From positions 1 to 33,621 of the forward strand of contig JAUSDY010000082.1 of assembly GCA_030650395.1 (NCBI GenBank): a DNA stretch of 33,621 bases, given 5' to 3'. Positions 9,116-16,870 of this stretch are shown here, piece after piece. The stretch's first letter is position 1, and every line of letters starts with the position of its first letter. The notes beneath the pieces were generated by a model, which saw only the letters and a program-made list of their open reading frames with translations, made no database searches and had not been told where the DNA came from. Position numbers and translations under genes: made by a program. The DNA is from Acidobacteriota bacterium (GTDB lineage Bacteria > Acidobacteriota > Vicinamibacteria > Vicinamibacterales > UBA2999).

Positions 9116-9873
9116 TCGATGTTGAATCCTACTGCCGAGACCTCGAAGCGTATCTCTGCCGCAAGAACGATGGCCATCTGATTCGCATCACCGGTCCCGC
9201 GTTCGAGCAGGTGATCGGGTGGGCCCGCCGGGGTATTCCCCTCAAGCTCGCAGAAGCCGGCATCGATCGCTATTTCGAGCGCTACTACCGCAAGGGTCCG
9301 CGCCGGCGCCCGGTTCGCATCGAGTTCTGTGAAGCCGACGTGTTCGACGCCTTCGACGCGTGGCGCCGTGCGGTCGGCGTGGCGGCGGTCGCGCCCGATG
9401 CCGCGGGCGGGCCTGATGTTGAAGAGCCAATCCAGGCGAGCGGCCGCTCGTCCACCTCCGCTAAAGCTACGGTGGACAGGAAGCGGTCGCTGGCGTCGCG
9501 CATCGAAGGCGCGCTGGCGCGGCTGACCGTGCTTCGTGGCAGCGACAAAGCCGGTCCCGTGATCGGTCCGGCGCTCGATGCGGCCGTTCGATCGCTTGAT
9601 GCCATTGATGCGGAGGCGGCACGCGCGCGCGGCGACGCCCGCGAGGCGTTGCTCGCGCGCATTGCCGGCGTTGAAGCGACGCTTGTCGCGGCAGCGGCAG
9701 CGGCGGTTTCCGAGGCGCAACGCGCGGCCTTCGAGAAGGAAGCCGACGCCGAGCTCGCGCCCTTCCGGCAACGCATGACCGCCGAGGCCTACGCGCAGTC
9801 GCGGCGCGCCGCGGTCGAGCGCCTCGTGCGCCACCATTTCGGTTTGCCGGAGATCGGTGACATAGGGGTCTGA
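9112..9873 (+). CDS. conserved protein of unknown function
   Basis: I do not recognise a named family. The 253-residue protein has two parts. Residues 1-90 are dense in aromatic and basic residues (YCRDLEAYLCRKNDGHLIRI, then RYFERYYRKGPRRRP) and look like a compact folded domain. Residues of about 125-250 are Ala/Arg/Glu-rich and probably helical. Between them is a peptide (SSTSAKATVDRK) encoded by a family B palindromic element, so the insertion falls in a linker. I chose the GTG at 9112, which overlaps the coaX stop (GTGA), over an in-frame TTG at 9097. The TGA stop lies inside a GGGGTCTGACCCC palindrome. Position between coaX and an RNA methyltransferase gives no firm clue; basic patches could suggest nucleic-acid contact, which is speculative. 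Confidence 0.75.
   Translation: MIDVESYCRDLEAYLCRKNDGHLIRITGPAFEQVIGWARRGIPLKLAEAGIDRYFERYYRKGPRRRPVRIEFCEADVFDAFDAWRRAVGVAAVAPDAAGGPDVEEPIQASGRSSTSAKATVDRKRSLASRIEGALARLTVLRGSDKAGPVIGPALDAAVRSLDAIDAEAARARGDAREALLARIAGVEATLVAAAAAAVSEAQRAAFEKEADAELAPFRQRMTAEAYAQSRRAAVERLVRHHFGLPEIGDIGV
9451..9480 (+). repeat. intragenic palindromic element, family B (unknown gene after coaX)
   Basis: TCCACC (9451-9456) and GGTGGA (9471-9476) form a 6-bp stem around TCCGCTAAAGCTAC, followed by CAGG. The central CTAC and the arms match the copy at the start of nadC. It is read in frame as SSTSAKATVDR in the linker of the protein. Confidence 0.75.
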
Positions 9874-9907
9874 CCCCGAGCAAGAAGTGCCGAGGGGTCT
9901 GACCCCT
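9865..9907. repeat. pair of GGGGTCTGACCCC palindromes
   Basis: Two identical 13-base palindromes lie at 9865-9877 and 9894-9906, 16 bases apart. Each has a 6-bp stem with a single central base. The first supplies the TGA stop of the upstream gene. The second ends 12 bases before the ATG of the RNA methyltransferase. Confidence 0.85.
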
Positions 9908-9918
9908 GCGTATCGATC

Positions 9919-11178
9919 ATGAAAAGAGGAGATCTACTCACGCTCACCATCGAACGGCCAGCCGCGGGCGGCCGGATGATCGCCCGACACGAGGGCGCGA
10001 TCGTCTTTGTCGCCGGCGCGATCCCGGGCGAGGTCGTCGATGCCGAGGTCGAGAAAGTGCAGCGCGGCACCGGGTGGGCAATCACGCGCGAGGTCACGAG
10101 CGCGTCGCCCGATCGCCTCGCCGACGCGCCCGACGGCGCCTGCGGCGGTTCGGTGCTGGCCCACATTCGTTACGAGCGCCAACTCGAGCTGAAGATCGCG
10201 ATCGTCGAAGACACGCTGCGGCGCCTCGGCCGCATCACCCTCGATGCCCGGCCGCCGATCACCGGGTCGCCGGTCGATGGCTACCGGATGCGCGCGCGGC
10301 TGCACGTCCGCAACCGCAGGATCGGGTTCTTTCGCGAAGGCACGCACTCCCTCTGCGATGCGGCGCAAACGCGCCAGCTCCACCCGCGTGCCATTGACAT
10401 GCTGCGCTCGCTCGAAACATCGCTCGCGACGCTCGAACGCGACCCGGTGTCTGAGATCGAGCTGTCGGAGAACATCGATGCATCCGAGCGGGCCGTGCAC
10501 TTCGAGCTCGTCGAGGGCGGCGATCCGTCGCGCCTTGCCACCATTACGAACGTGGCGGGACTGATGGGTGCGTCGTGCGCTCCGCCTGACAGCCGGCGTA
10601 CTCAGGAGCTCTGGGGATCGACGACGGTGGCAGACACCATTGGCGGGGTCAGGCTCGAACGGCACGCCCGCTCGTTTTTCCAGGGCAACCGCTTCCTGCT
10701 GCAGCCATTGGTCGATCACGTGCTGTCACAAATCACGGGCACGCCTGTCCTCGATCTCTATGCCGGCGTCGGATTATTCAGCGTGACCGCCGCAGCCGCA
10801 GGACGCGGCCCGGTCACCGCAATCGAAGGCGATCGTTTCGCCGCGGCCGACTTGCGGAGAAACGCCGCCGAGCGCGATGACGTCGCGGTCGAGGCGGATG
10901 CGGTGGAGAATTATCTGAAGCACGCGCAGCCGCGGGCGGGCACCGTGATTCTCGATCCGCCGCGCACGGGACTGTCGAAGGCAGCCCTGGCCGGCGCCAT
11001 CGCCGTGCGGGCGCCGCGGCTGGTGTATGTGTCGTGCGATGTGGCGACGCTGGCGCGCGACGCCAGGTCATTGATCGATTCCGGCTACGAGATCGCGAGC
11101 GTGCGCGCCTTCGATCTGTTTCCGACGACCGCCCACGTCGAGACGGTCATCGCTTTCTCGCGTTCGCAGCCTCGATAA
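9919..11178 (+). CDS. class I SAM-dependent RNA (uracil-C5) methyltransferase, TrmA/RlmD family
   Basis: The 419-residue protein starts with a TRAM-type RNA-binding domain (about residues 1-60) and ends with a Rossmann methyltransferase domain containing LDLYAGVGLFS (SAM loop), the catalytic-site block ILDPPRTG, and LVYVSCDVATLARD with the nucleophilic Cys. Family members methylate U54 of tRNA or uridines of 23S rRNA; the exact target cannot be read from sequence. E. coli RlmD/RumA binds a 4Fe-4S cluster through four Cys. Here only two equivalents remain (in GACGGS and SLCDAAQ), so the cluster is probably absent. Its last 32 bases overlap the convergent PuuD-like gene. Confidence 0.9.
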   Translation: MKRGDLLTLTIERPAAGGRMIARHEGAIVFVAGAIPGEVVDAEVEKVQRGTGWAITREVTSASPDRLADAPDGACGGSVLAHIRYERQLELKIAIVEDTLRRLGRITLDARPPITGSPVDGYRMRARLHVRNRRIGFFREGTHSLCDAAQTRQLHPRAIDMLRSLETSLATLERDPVSEIELSENIDASERAVHFELVEGGDPSRLATITNVAGLMGASCAPPDSRRTQELWGSTTVADTIGGVRLERHARSFFQGNRFLLQPLVDHVLSQITGTPVLDLYAGVGLFSVTAAAAGRGPVTAIEGDRFAAADLRRNAAERDDVAVEADAVENYLKHAQPRAGTVILDPPRTGLSKAALAGAIAVRAPRLVYVSCDVATLARDARSLIDSGYEIASVRAFDLFPTTAHVETVIAFSRSQPR

Positions 11179-11839
11179 AGCCTTCGAACAGCGACCGGAA
11201 CTCGCCGGTGCGCCAGAAGTTCTCGGGATGCCACTGCACCGCGACGCAGAACCCGTTGCCGGGCTTTTCCATCGCTTCGACGACGCCGTCGGGCGAGGTC
11301 GCCGTGACCTCGAACCCGCTCGCCACCCGTTGCACCGACTGGTGGTGCCGGCTGTTGACGTGGCACGTTTCGCCGTCTTCCATGTGATCGGCCAGCAGCT
11401 TCGACAGCAGCGAGTCTGTCGCGACCCAGACCTCATGCGCGATCGCAAACCGCGGCTCGGGCACGGTGTGCTGCAGCGCGCCGGGGACCTGGCTGGGAAT
11501 GTCCTGGATCAACGTGCCGCCCATCGCGACGTTGAGGAGCTGCATGCCCCGGCAGATCGCCAAGTAGGGAATACCGGCGGCGATCGTGGCCTTGGTCAGC
11601 GCGATCTCGAAGCCATCGCGGCCCGACTCGGCGGCATCGAACGTGGCGTGGCGGGCTTCGCCGTACAGATCGGGGTCGACGTCGCCACCCCCGGTCAGCA
11701 GGATGCCGTCGACGCGCGCCAGGATGTGTTCGGGGGCCTCGCCGTCGGCGCCGACCTCGATGGGCTCACCGCCGGCGCGGCGGACCGATTCCAGATAGTC
11801 GGACATCCGCCGGTTCTGCGCGATCGCAATCAAGGCCAT
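11147..11839 (-). CDS. class I glutamine amidotransferase, gamma-glutamyl-GABA hydrolase (PuuD)-like
   Basis: A peptidase C26-type hydrolase of 230 residues. It shows the oxyanion segment LLTGGGDVDP, the nucleophile block AICRGMQLLNV and the catalytic WHPE near the C-terminus. The family cleaves gamma-glutamyl amides, PuuD acting on gamma-glutamyl-GABA in putrescine degradation, but no other putrescine gene is nearby, so the substrate is open. I chose the Met at 11839 (MALIAIAQNRR), which begins at the first strand of the fold; an upstream in-frame start at 11875 would overlap argS. It starts 13 bases after argS ends and is probably cotranscribed with it. Its 3' end overlaps the convergent methyltransferase gene by 32 bases. 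Confidence 0.88.
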   Translation of the reverse strand: MALIAIAQNRRMSDYLESVRRAGGEPIEVGADGEAPEHILARVDGILLTGGGDVDPDLYGEARHATFDAAESGRDGFEIALTKATIAAGIPYLAICRGMQLLNVAMGGTLIQDIPSQVPGALQHTVPEPRFAIAHEVWVATDSLLSKLLADHMEDGETCHVNSRHHQSVQRVASGFEVTATSPDGVVEAMEKPGNGFCVAVQWHPENFWRTGEFRSLFEGFIEAANARKR

Positions 11840-11852
11840 ATGGTCAAGCGTC

Positions 11853-13874
11853 CTACATTCGAGGGGGAACGGCAACGCCCATCAGATCGAGCACGCGGGT
11901 GAGCTGCTGGCGGAAATACGCGACCGCGGCGGCGCGCCACCGCCGCACGTCGTCGCGCTCTTCATTGAGGATCGGCGCGCGATGATAGAACGCATTGAAG
12001 AGCTGGGCCAGTCCGAACCCGTACTTGGCCAGCACCGCGAACTCGAGCGTGCGCACCACCTGTTCGACGACGTCGTCCAGGCGTGAGGCTTCGAGCACCA
12101 GTCCCCAGAGCTCGTGATCGCCGTCGGCGCCGTTGATCGCGTCGGGCGGAGCAGCCGGCAGGGGCGCGAGCAGCGACGCCTCATCAAGCCCGAGCCGGTC
12201 CTGCAGTTTCTGGAAGATGTTGTTCGCGCGCACCACCGCGTACTGCAGGTACGGGCCGCTTTCGCCTTCGAAGCTGAGCGCTTCGTCGATGTCGAAGGCG
12301 ATCACCTTGGTGCGCGAGTACTTGATCAGGAAATAGCGCACCGCCGCGATGCCGATGTATTCCGCGATCGTCCGCGCGTCGGCGGCGGGTAAGTCCGGTT
12401 GCCGCCGCGCCACTTCGACGCGCGCCTTCTCGATCACGCGATCGATCAGGTCGTCCGCTTTCACGCCCTGGCCCTTGCGGCCAGACACTTCAACAAACGG
12501 CCGCCTGGCGTCGTCCGATCCCGGCGGGGGAGCGATGCCGAGCTCCGTCGCGGTGGCGTGCGACAGCGCCACCATCTCGTACGAGAAGTGGGTGAGCCGC
12601 TCGGCCTCCGCGCTGTGTCCGATCGCCGTCAGTGCCTGCTTGAGCAGCTTTTGCAAGTACGCCTGGCGCACGTCGATGACGTTATAGGTGGCTGCGGCGG
12701 CGCCGAATTGCGGATGCGTCGGTACCGCAAGCGCCGGATCGCTTGTGGTCGCCCACAGCGTGTCGCCCGTCATGCGGGTCGCGAACTTGCGATAGTAGAA
12801 ATCGTGACCGAGCAGCCCTGATTTCCAGAACTGATAGGCCATGTCCTTGCCGACGTAGGTCACGGTGCCATTCGAGCGCACGATGACCTTCTCGCGCTCC
12901 TCTGCTTCGCCGGCGCCGTCAGCTTCCGCGGTGTCACCTTCGACAGCGGGCGAGTCGTCATCGATCTTCATTACCCAACAGCCCGCCAGCCGTCCCTCGG
13001 CCTGGAGGAACACCGCGCCGGTCTGCTTGAGCACCTCGAAGGCGCGCGCCCAGAACTTGAGGCGGAGGATGTCGCCTTCCCACGTCAGCAACTGGTAATC
13101 GATGTTGAGCCGCGCCATCGTTGTCAGGTGGCAGCGCACCACGGTGTCGGCGATGAACGCGGCAAGGCTCGCGGTGGGCTCGGTGCCGTGCTCGATGTCG
13201 TGAAGGGTGGCGGCGCGGATCTTCAGCCGCTCCGTGTCGGTGCCGTACCACTCGGTGACCCGCGCATACAGATCCCAGCAGTAATAGTCGAACCGCGTCG
13301 ACGCCGCGATGGTCCTGGCGCCCGCGAGGTCGGTCTGTTCGAGCACCTGGAAACCGACCACGACATCCGCGACCTGGACGCCGGTGTCGTCGATGTAGTT
13401 CTGCACCTCGACCGGGTTGCCACGGAACGTCAGCACACGCACGAGCGTGTCGCCGAGCGCGGAGTTTCTCAGGTGGCCGATGTGGGCCGCCTTGTTGGGA
13501 TTGATCGCGGTGTGCTCGACGATGGTCTTCTCGGTGCGGACCGGCGCCGGTGGCAGCGTGCCCGCGACGCCCAAGCGCGACAGCAGGAACGAGGGGCGAT
13601 CGAGGAACAGGTTGAGGTAGCCGTTCGGCGCGGCGCTCACCGACACGATGCCTGGCATCGGACCGAGCGCGCCGGCGATCTCCTGCGCGATCGCGCGCGG
13701 CGCCTTGCGCAACCGGCGGGCGAGGTCGAAGGCGACCGGCGTGCCGAGATCACCGAGCGTGCGATTCGGTGGGTATTCAATCGACACGGTGGCGTCGGCG
13801 TCGGTCAGCCCATACAGCTCGGAGAGCACCGCGTGCACACGCACCCTGACCTGTTCATGTAGCGGAAGAATCAT
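11853..13874 (-). CDS. argS: arginyl-tRNA synthetase
   Basis: This class I synthetase charges tRNA-Arg. It has the N-terminal Add-1 domain (residues 1-100), the HIGH motif in AAHIGHLRNS, the block NYIDDTGVQVADV, a KMSK-like loop as SGRKGQGVKADDLID, and a C-terminal DALR anticodon-binding domain. At 673 residues it is longer than the usual 550-600. Part of the excess is an acidic, low-complexity stretch after KIDDDSPA (about residues 300-325, rich in Glu, Ala and Gly) that looks like a surface loop expansion. It is the first gene of a minus-strand pair with the PuuD-like gene and diverges from the gene starting at 13944. Confidence 0.96.
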   Translation of the reverse strand: MILPLHEQVRVRVHAVLSELYGLTDADATVSIEYPPNRTLGDLGTPVAFDLARRLRKAPRAIAQEIAGALGPMPGIVSVSAAPNGYLNLFLDRPSFLLSRLGVAGTLPPAPVRTEKTIVEHTAINPNKAAHIGHLRNSALGDTLVRVLTFRGNPVEVQNYIDDTGVQVADVVVGFQVLEQTDLAGARTIAASTRFDYYCWDLYARVTEWYGTDTERLKIRAATLHDIEHGTEPTASLAAFIADTVVRCHLTTMARLNIDYQLLTWEGDILRLKFWARAFEVLKQTGAVFLQAEGRLAGCWVMKIDDDSPAVEGDTAEADGAGEAEEREKVIVRSNGTVTYVGKDMAYQFWKSGLLGHDFYYRKFATRMTGDTLWATTSDPALAVPTHPQFGAAAATYNVIDVRQAYLQKLLKQALTAIGHSAEAERLTHFSYEMVALSHATATELGIAPPPGSDDARRPFVEVSGRKGQGVKADDLIDRVIEKARVEVARRQPDLPAADARTIAEYIGIAAVRYFLIKYSRTKVIAFDIDEALSFEGESGPYLQYAVVRANNIFQKLQDRLGLDEASLLAPLPAAPPDAINGADGDHELWGLVLEASRLDDVVEQVVRTLEFAVLAKYGFGLAQLFNAFYHRAPILNEERDDVRRWRAAAVAYFRQQLTRVLDLMGVAVPPRM

Positions 13875-13886
13875 GATGCTGGTTCG

Positions 13887-13915
13887 TTGACTCGTTCGAA
13901 GGCGTGCGGTACGCT
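13887..13915 (+). promoter_or_regulatory. candidate sigma70-type promoter
   Basis: TTGACT (13887-13892) and TACGCT (13910-13915) are separated by 17 bases, in the short gap between divergent argS and the gene at 13944. Initiation would fall near 13922 and give a leader of about 20 bases. Confidence 0.45.
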
Positions 13916-13943
13916 CACGGTATCAGATCCTCACGCCTTCGTC

Positions 13944-14537
13944 ATGGTTGACGCTGGAATCGGTCGGCTGCTCATCTCGAGCCTTCATCAAGGCATTGCC
14001 GACGTGTCGCCCATGCGGCTCGAGTTCTACGAGAACTGGCTCAGCCCCGCGGGCATGCGTGACGGACGAATCGGCCTGGCGCCGCTCGGCGCGGTGTTGA
14101 GTTTTCTCCACCGCGAAGAGCCGCCCGCCAATGATGCCATCGCCCGTCGCGCCGGCACCTGCGCCGCGGACTGGACCTACGAGGAAATCTCGGCGCTGCG
14201 CCGCTGGTTCATCCGCCAGTTGCCGGCCAACCTGCGGGTGCGCGCCGCACTCGGGCTCGGCAAGCGGTTGGTCATGGCCACCGTGCGGCGATCGAAGGTC
14301 AAGACCAGGATGCTGGGCGAGGGCGCGATCGTCGAGATCCATTCGGCGCTGTTCGAGCAGCTTCGCGACCCGGCGTCGGTGCCGATGCGTGGATTCTATG
14401 CCGCGGCATTACAACGCCTGATGTCCCTCTGTGGGGTCGACGCGGACGTGCATGTTGCCAACGAACATGAAGCGGGGTGGAGCCTGGCCGTGACGGTCAG
14501 GGGAGCCGCGCCGGCAGCAGCCAGCGGCGCGGTATGA
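13944..14537 (+). CDS. conserved protein of unknown function
   Basis: This 197-residue soluble protein has no signal peptide or clear membrane segment. The sequence alternates helices and short hydrophobic strands (IGRLLISSLHQGIAD at the start, GEGAIVEIHSALFEQLRD near residue 130, YAAALQRLMSLCGVDADVHV towards the end). The C-terminal third loosely resembles V4R/heme-NO-binding-like ligand-binding folds, but I cannot identify any motif that proves it. I chose the ATG at 13944, behind the candidate promoter; an in-frame TTG at 13887 would coincide with the -35 box. Its stop overlaps the start of the TPR gene (ATGA), which implies coupled translation and perhaps a shared process. Confidence 0.7.
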   Translation: MVDAGIGRLLISSLHQGIADVSPMRLEFYENWLSPAGMRDGRIGLAPLGAVLSFLHREEPPANDAIARRAGTCAADWTYEEISALRRWFIRQLPANLRVRAALGLGKRLVMATVRRSKVKTRMLGEGAIVEIHSALFEQLRDPASVPMRGFYAAALQRLMSLCGVDADVHVANEHEAGWSLAVTVRGAAPAAASGAV

Positions 14538-16153
14538 CGCGCGCGGCCCGGATCATCGCGTGCTCGATCGTCGGCGCTGCGATGTTCGCGGGCGCCGCCG
14601 CGCCGCAGGTCCCGTCCGACGCGCGCATCATCGTGCTCCCGTTCGACAACCTCAGGCAGGAACCCCGTCTCGCGTGGATGCGTGAGGGGGCCGCGGTGCT
14701 GTTGACGGATCTGCTCGAGGCCAGCGGCGAGTCGACCGTCGATCGTGAGGACCGCCTGCAGGCCTTCGATCGCCTGCAATTGCCCGCGCCGGCATCGCTC
14801 AGCCGCGCGTCGTCGATCAAGGTCGGCCACGCCGTGGGCGCAACCGTGGTGGTGTTGGGCGGCGTCGAGCTGAGCGGCGATCAGCTGGTGGCGCGCGCCC
14901 GTCTCATCCGCCTTGATACGGGCCGGATCCTTCCCGACGTCCAGGCCAGCGGCGCGCTCACCGACGTGTTCGGCGTGTTCGGCCGCCTCGCACAGCAGCT
15001 GCGCGGCACCGGCGAGGTCGTGCGCGCCTCGGAGCACCTGCCGCCCTCGCCGCAGGTGTTCGAGCTGTATGTGAAAGGGCTGGTCGCCGAGACGCCGGCC
15101 ACGGCGCTCGGGTTTCTCGAGCAGACCCTCAAAGCCGCGCCGCAGTTCGATCGCGCGCGGATCGCGATTTGGGAAATTCATACCGATGCCTCCGAACACT
15201 CGCGCGCGCTCGACGTGGTGTCGGCGATTCGCCCCGAAAGCCGTTTGGCGCGCGACGGGCGGTTCCGCAAGGCCTTGTCGCAGTTGAGCCTGAAGCGGTT
15301 CGACGACGCGCTGGTGACGCTTCGAGCGTTGCAAACGGAAGAGCGCTCGGCGTCGGTGGCCAACGCGATCGGTGTCGCGGAGCTGCGTAAGGCGGCGTCG
15401 CCGACGCCTGGCCGGGCGACCTATTACTTCAGCCAGGCAACGGAGCTGAACCCGGCGGACGGCAATCTCTTTTTCAACCTTGGCTACGCTTACTGGCTCG
15501 ATAAGGATCCGCCCGCGGCGATCTATTGGCTGCGCGAAGCCGTGCGGCGCGATCCCGGTGACGGCGACGCGCACTACATTCTGTCGGTCGCGCTGCAGCA
15601 GACCGGCGCGCCCGCCGAGGCCGCGCGCGAGCGCGAGCTGGCGACGCGCCTGTCATCCAAATACGCCGGATGGGAAGCGAAGGCGGCCGGCGGCTCGCCG
15701 GTGCCTCGCGGTCTCGAGCGCCTGGATGAAGAGCTGACCCCGTCAACCAGCCGCGTCAACGAGATCATGACGACCGCAGGGCAGCGCGATCAGGACTCGC
15801 TCGCGGCATTTCATCTCGATGCCGGCCGGCGCGCCTACCAGCGCGAGGCCGATCGCGAAGCGATCCAGGAATTGCGTCGCGCCCTGTATCTCTCGCCTTA
15901 CCTTGCGGAGGCGCACCTGCTGATGGGCCGCCTGCATCTGCGCGGCGGGCGGCCCGGCGATGCCGTCGAAGCCCTCAAGATCGCGCTCTGGAGCGAAGAG
16001 ACCGTCGGTGCGCACCTCGCGCTCGCCGAGGCGTACCTGATCGTGCAGGATGCCGCCGCCGCGCGCGCCGAAATCGACCGCGCCCTCGCGCTCGACCCGA
16101 AGTCGGAGGAGGCGCAGAAGCTCAAGGTCAAGATCGGCGGACCGGCGTGGTAA
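14534..16153 (+). CDS. secreted or periplasmic TPR-repeat protein with FlgO/TolB-like N-terminal domain
   Basis: Of 539 residues, the first 22 or so form a signal peptide (MTRAARIIACSIVGAAMFAG). The next part, IIVLPFDNL... through AVGATVVVLGGVEL, follows the pattern of the alpha/beta N-terminal domain seen in FlgO/TolB_N-type proteins. The rest is helical, with tetratricopeptide units that are clearest around residues 310-370 (NLFFNLGYAYW, DAHYILSVALQQTG) and 430-535 (AEAHLLMGRLHLRGG, GAHLALAEAYLI, ALALDPKSEEAQ). Such proteins usually scaffold envelope complexes. It overlaps the upstream unknown gene by four bases and lies 22 bases before the SPOR-domain gene, so an envelope-related unit is plausible. 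Confidence 0.78.
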   Translation: MTRAARIIACSIVGAAMFAGAAAPQVPSDARIIVLPFDNLRQEPRLAWMREGAAVLLTDLLEASGESTVDREDRLQAFDRLQLPAPASLSRASSIKVGHAVGATVVVLGGVELSGDQLVARARLIRLDTGRILPDVQASGALTDVFGVFGRLAQQLRGTGEVVRASEHLPPSPQVFELYVKGLVAETPATALGFLEQTLKAAPQFDRARIAIWEIHTDASEHSRALDVVSAIRPESRLARDGRFRKALSQLSLKRFDDALVTLRALQTEERSASVANAIGVAELRKAASPTPGRATYYFSQATELNPADGNLFFNLGYAYWLDKDPPAAIYWLREAVRRDPGDGDAHYILSVALQQTGAPAEAARERELATRLSSKYAGWEAKAAGGSPVPRGLERLDEELTPSTSRVNEIMTTAGQRDQDSLAAFHLDAGRRAYQREADREAIQELRRALYLSPYLAEAHLLMGRLHLRGGRPGDAVEALKIALWSEETVGAHLALAEAYLIVQDAAAARAEIDRALALDPKSEEAQKLKVKIGGPAW

Positions 16154-16175
16154 AATTCTTCTCAGTCCAGCTCTA

Positions 16176-16862
16176 ATGGCATCCACACACGACGACGCCT
16201 TTCGCGAGATTCAGCTGAGCGGGAAACAACTGGTGTTCCTGTTCATGGCCGTGGTCGTCATCGCGGTGGTGATTTTTCTGACCGGCGTGCAGGTCGGCCG
16301 TGGTGTACGAGCCGAGCGTGGTGGGTTGCCGGAAGGCACGTCAGCGGCGGGTGCCGCCGCGTCCGGAACCGAAGCGCCGCCGGCTCCCGCATCGGCCACT
16401 TCAGGGTCGAGCACATCGCCAGTCACCGCCGGAGAGAAACTGAGTTACGCCGAGCGTCTCGGTGGCGCCGCGCCGCCGGCCGATCCACTCAAGGCTTCCG
16501 GAGCGCCGCCGCCGACGAGTGAAGAGACCACGCCGACGCCGAAACCCGAGGCGCCGGTTCCGGCGGAACCGGCACAGCCTGCTCCTGCGTCCGCGCCCGC
16601 AGCGGCCGTCGCCACAACGACCGAGCCTGCCGGCACCGGCTTCACGATTCAGGTCGCCGCGCTGCGCGAACGTGACGAAGCCGACACGATCGTGAAGCGG
16701 CTGGCAGGCAAGGGCTACCCGGCGTACGTGCTGGCCCCGGTGAAGGGCGCGCCTGCCGTCTATCGCGTGCGCGTTGGCAAGTTCAAGGAGCGCCGCGAAG
16801 CCGACACGGTCGCCGCCCGCCTGCAAAAAGAGGAACAGTTCAAACCCTGGGTCGTCCGCTAA
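16176..16862 (+). CDS. SPOR-domain inner-membrane protein
   Basis: This 228-residue bitopic protein has a short cytoplasmic N-terminus, one membrane helix at about residues 18-40 (LVFLFMAVVVIAVVIFLTG), a long Pro/Ala/Thr-rich periplasmic linker (about 45-150) and a C-terminal SPOR domain (about 155-228) with its two pseudo-repeats (FTIQVAALRERDEA and YRVRVGKFKERREA). SPOR domains bind denuded septal peptidoglycan, so the protein probably localises to the division site. I chose the ATG at 16176 because it directly precedes the amphipathic and transmembrane segments. A TAAAAT at 16151-16156, overlapping the TPR gene stop, may be a -10 box. The GTG of lnt follows eight bases after its stop. Confidence 0.87.
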   Translation: MASTHDDAFREIQLSGKQLVFLFMAVVVIAVVIFLTGVQVGRGVRAERGGLPEGTSAAGAAASGTEAPPAPASATSGSSTSPVTAGEKLSYAERLGGAAPPADPLKASGAPPPTSEETTPTPKPEAPVPAEPAQPAPASAPAAAVATTTEPAGTGFTIQVAALRERDEADTIVKRLAGKGYPAYVLAPVKGAPAVYRVRVGKFKERREADTVAARLQKEEQFKPWVVR

Positions 16863-16870
16863 CGCGGCCG

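Noticed and set aside
11147-11178. 32-base convergent overlap of the RNA methyltransferase and PuuD-like genes as evidence of a frameshift or misassembly
   Set aside because: Both C-termini are complete and normal for their families. Short convergent overlaps are common in compact genomes.
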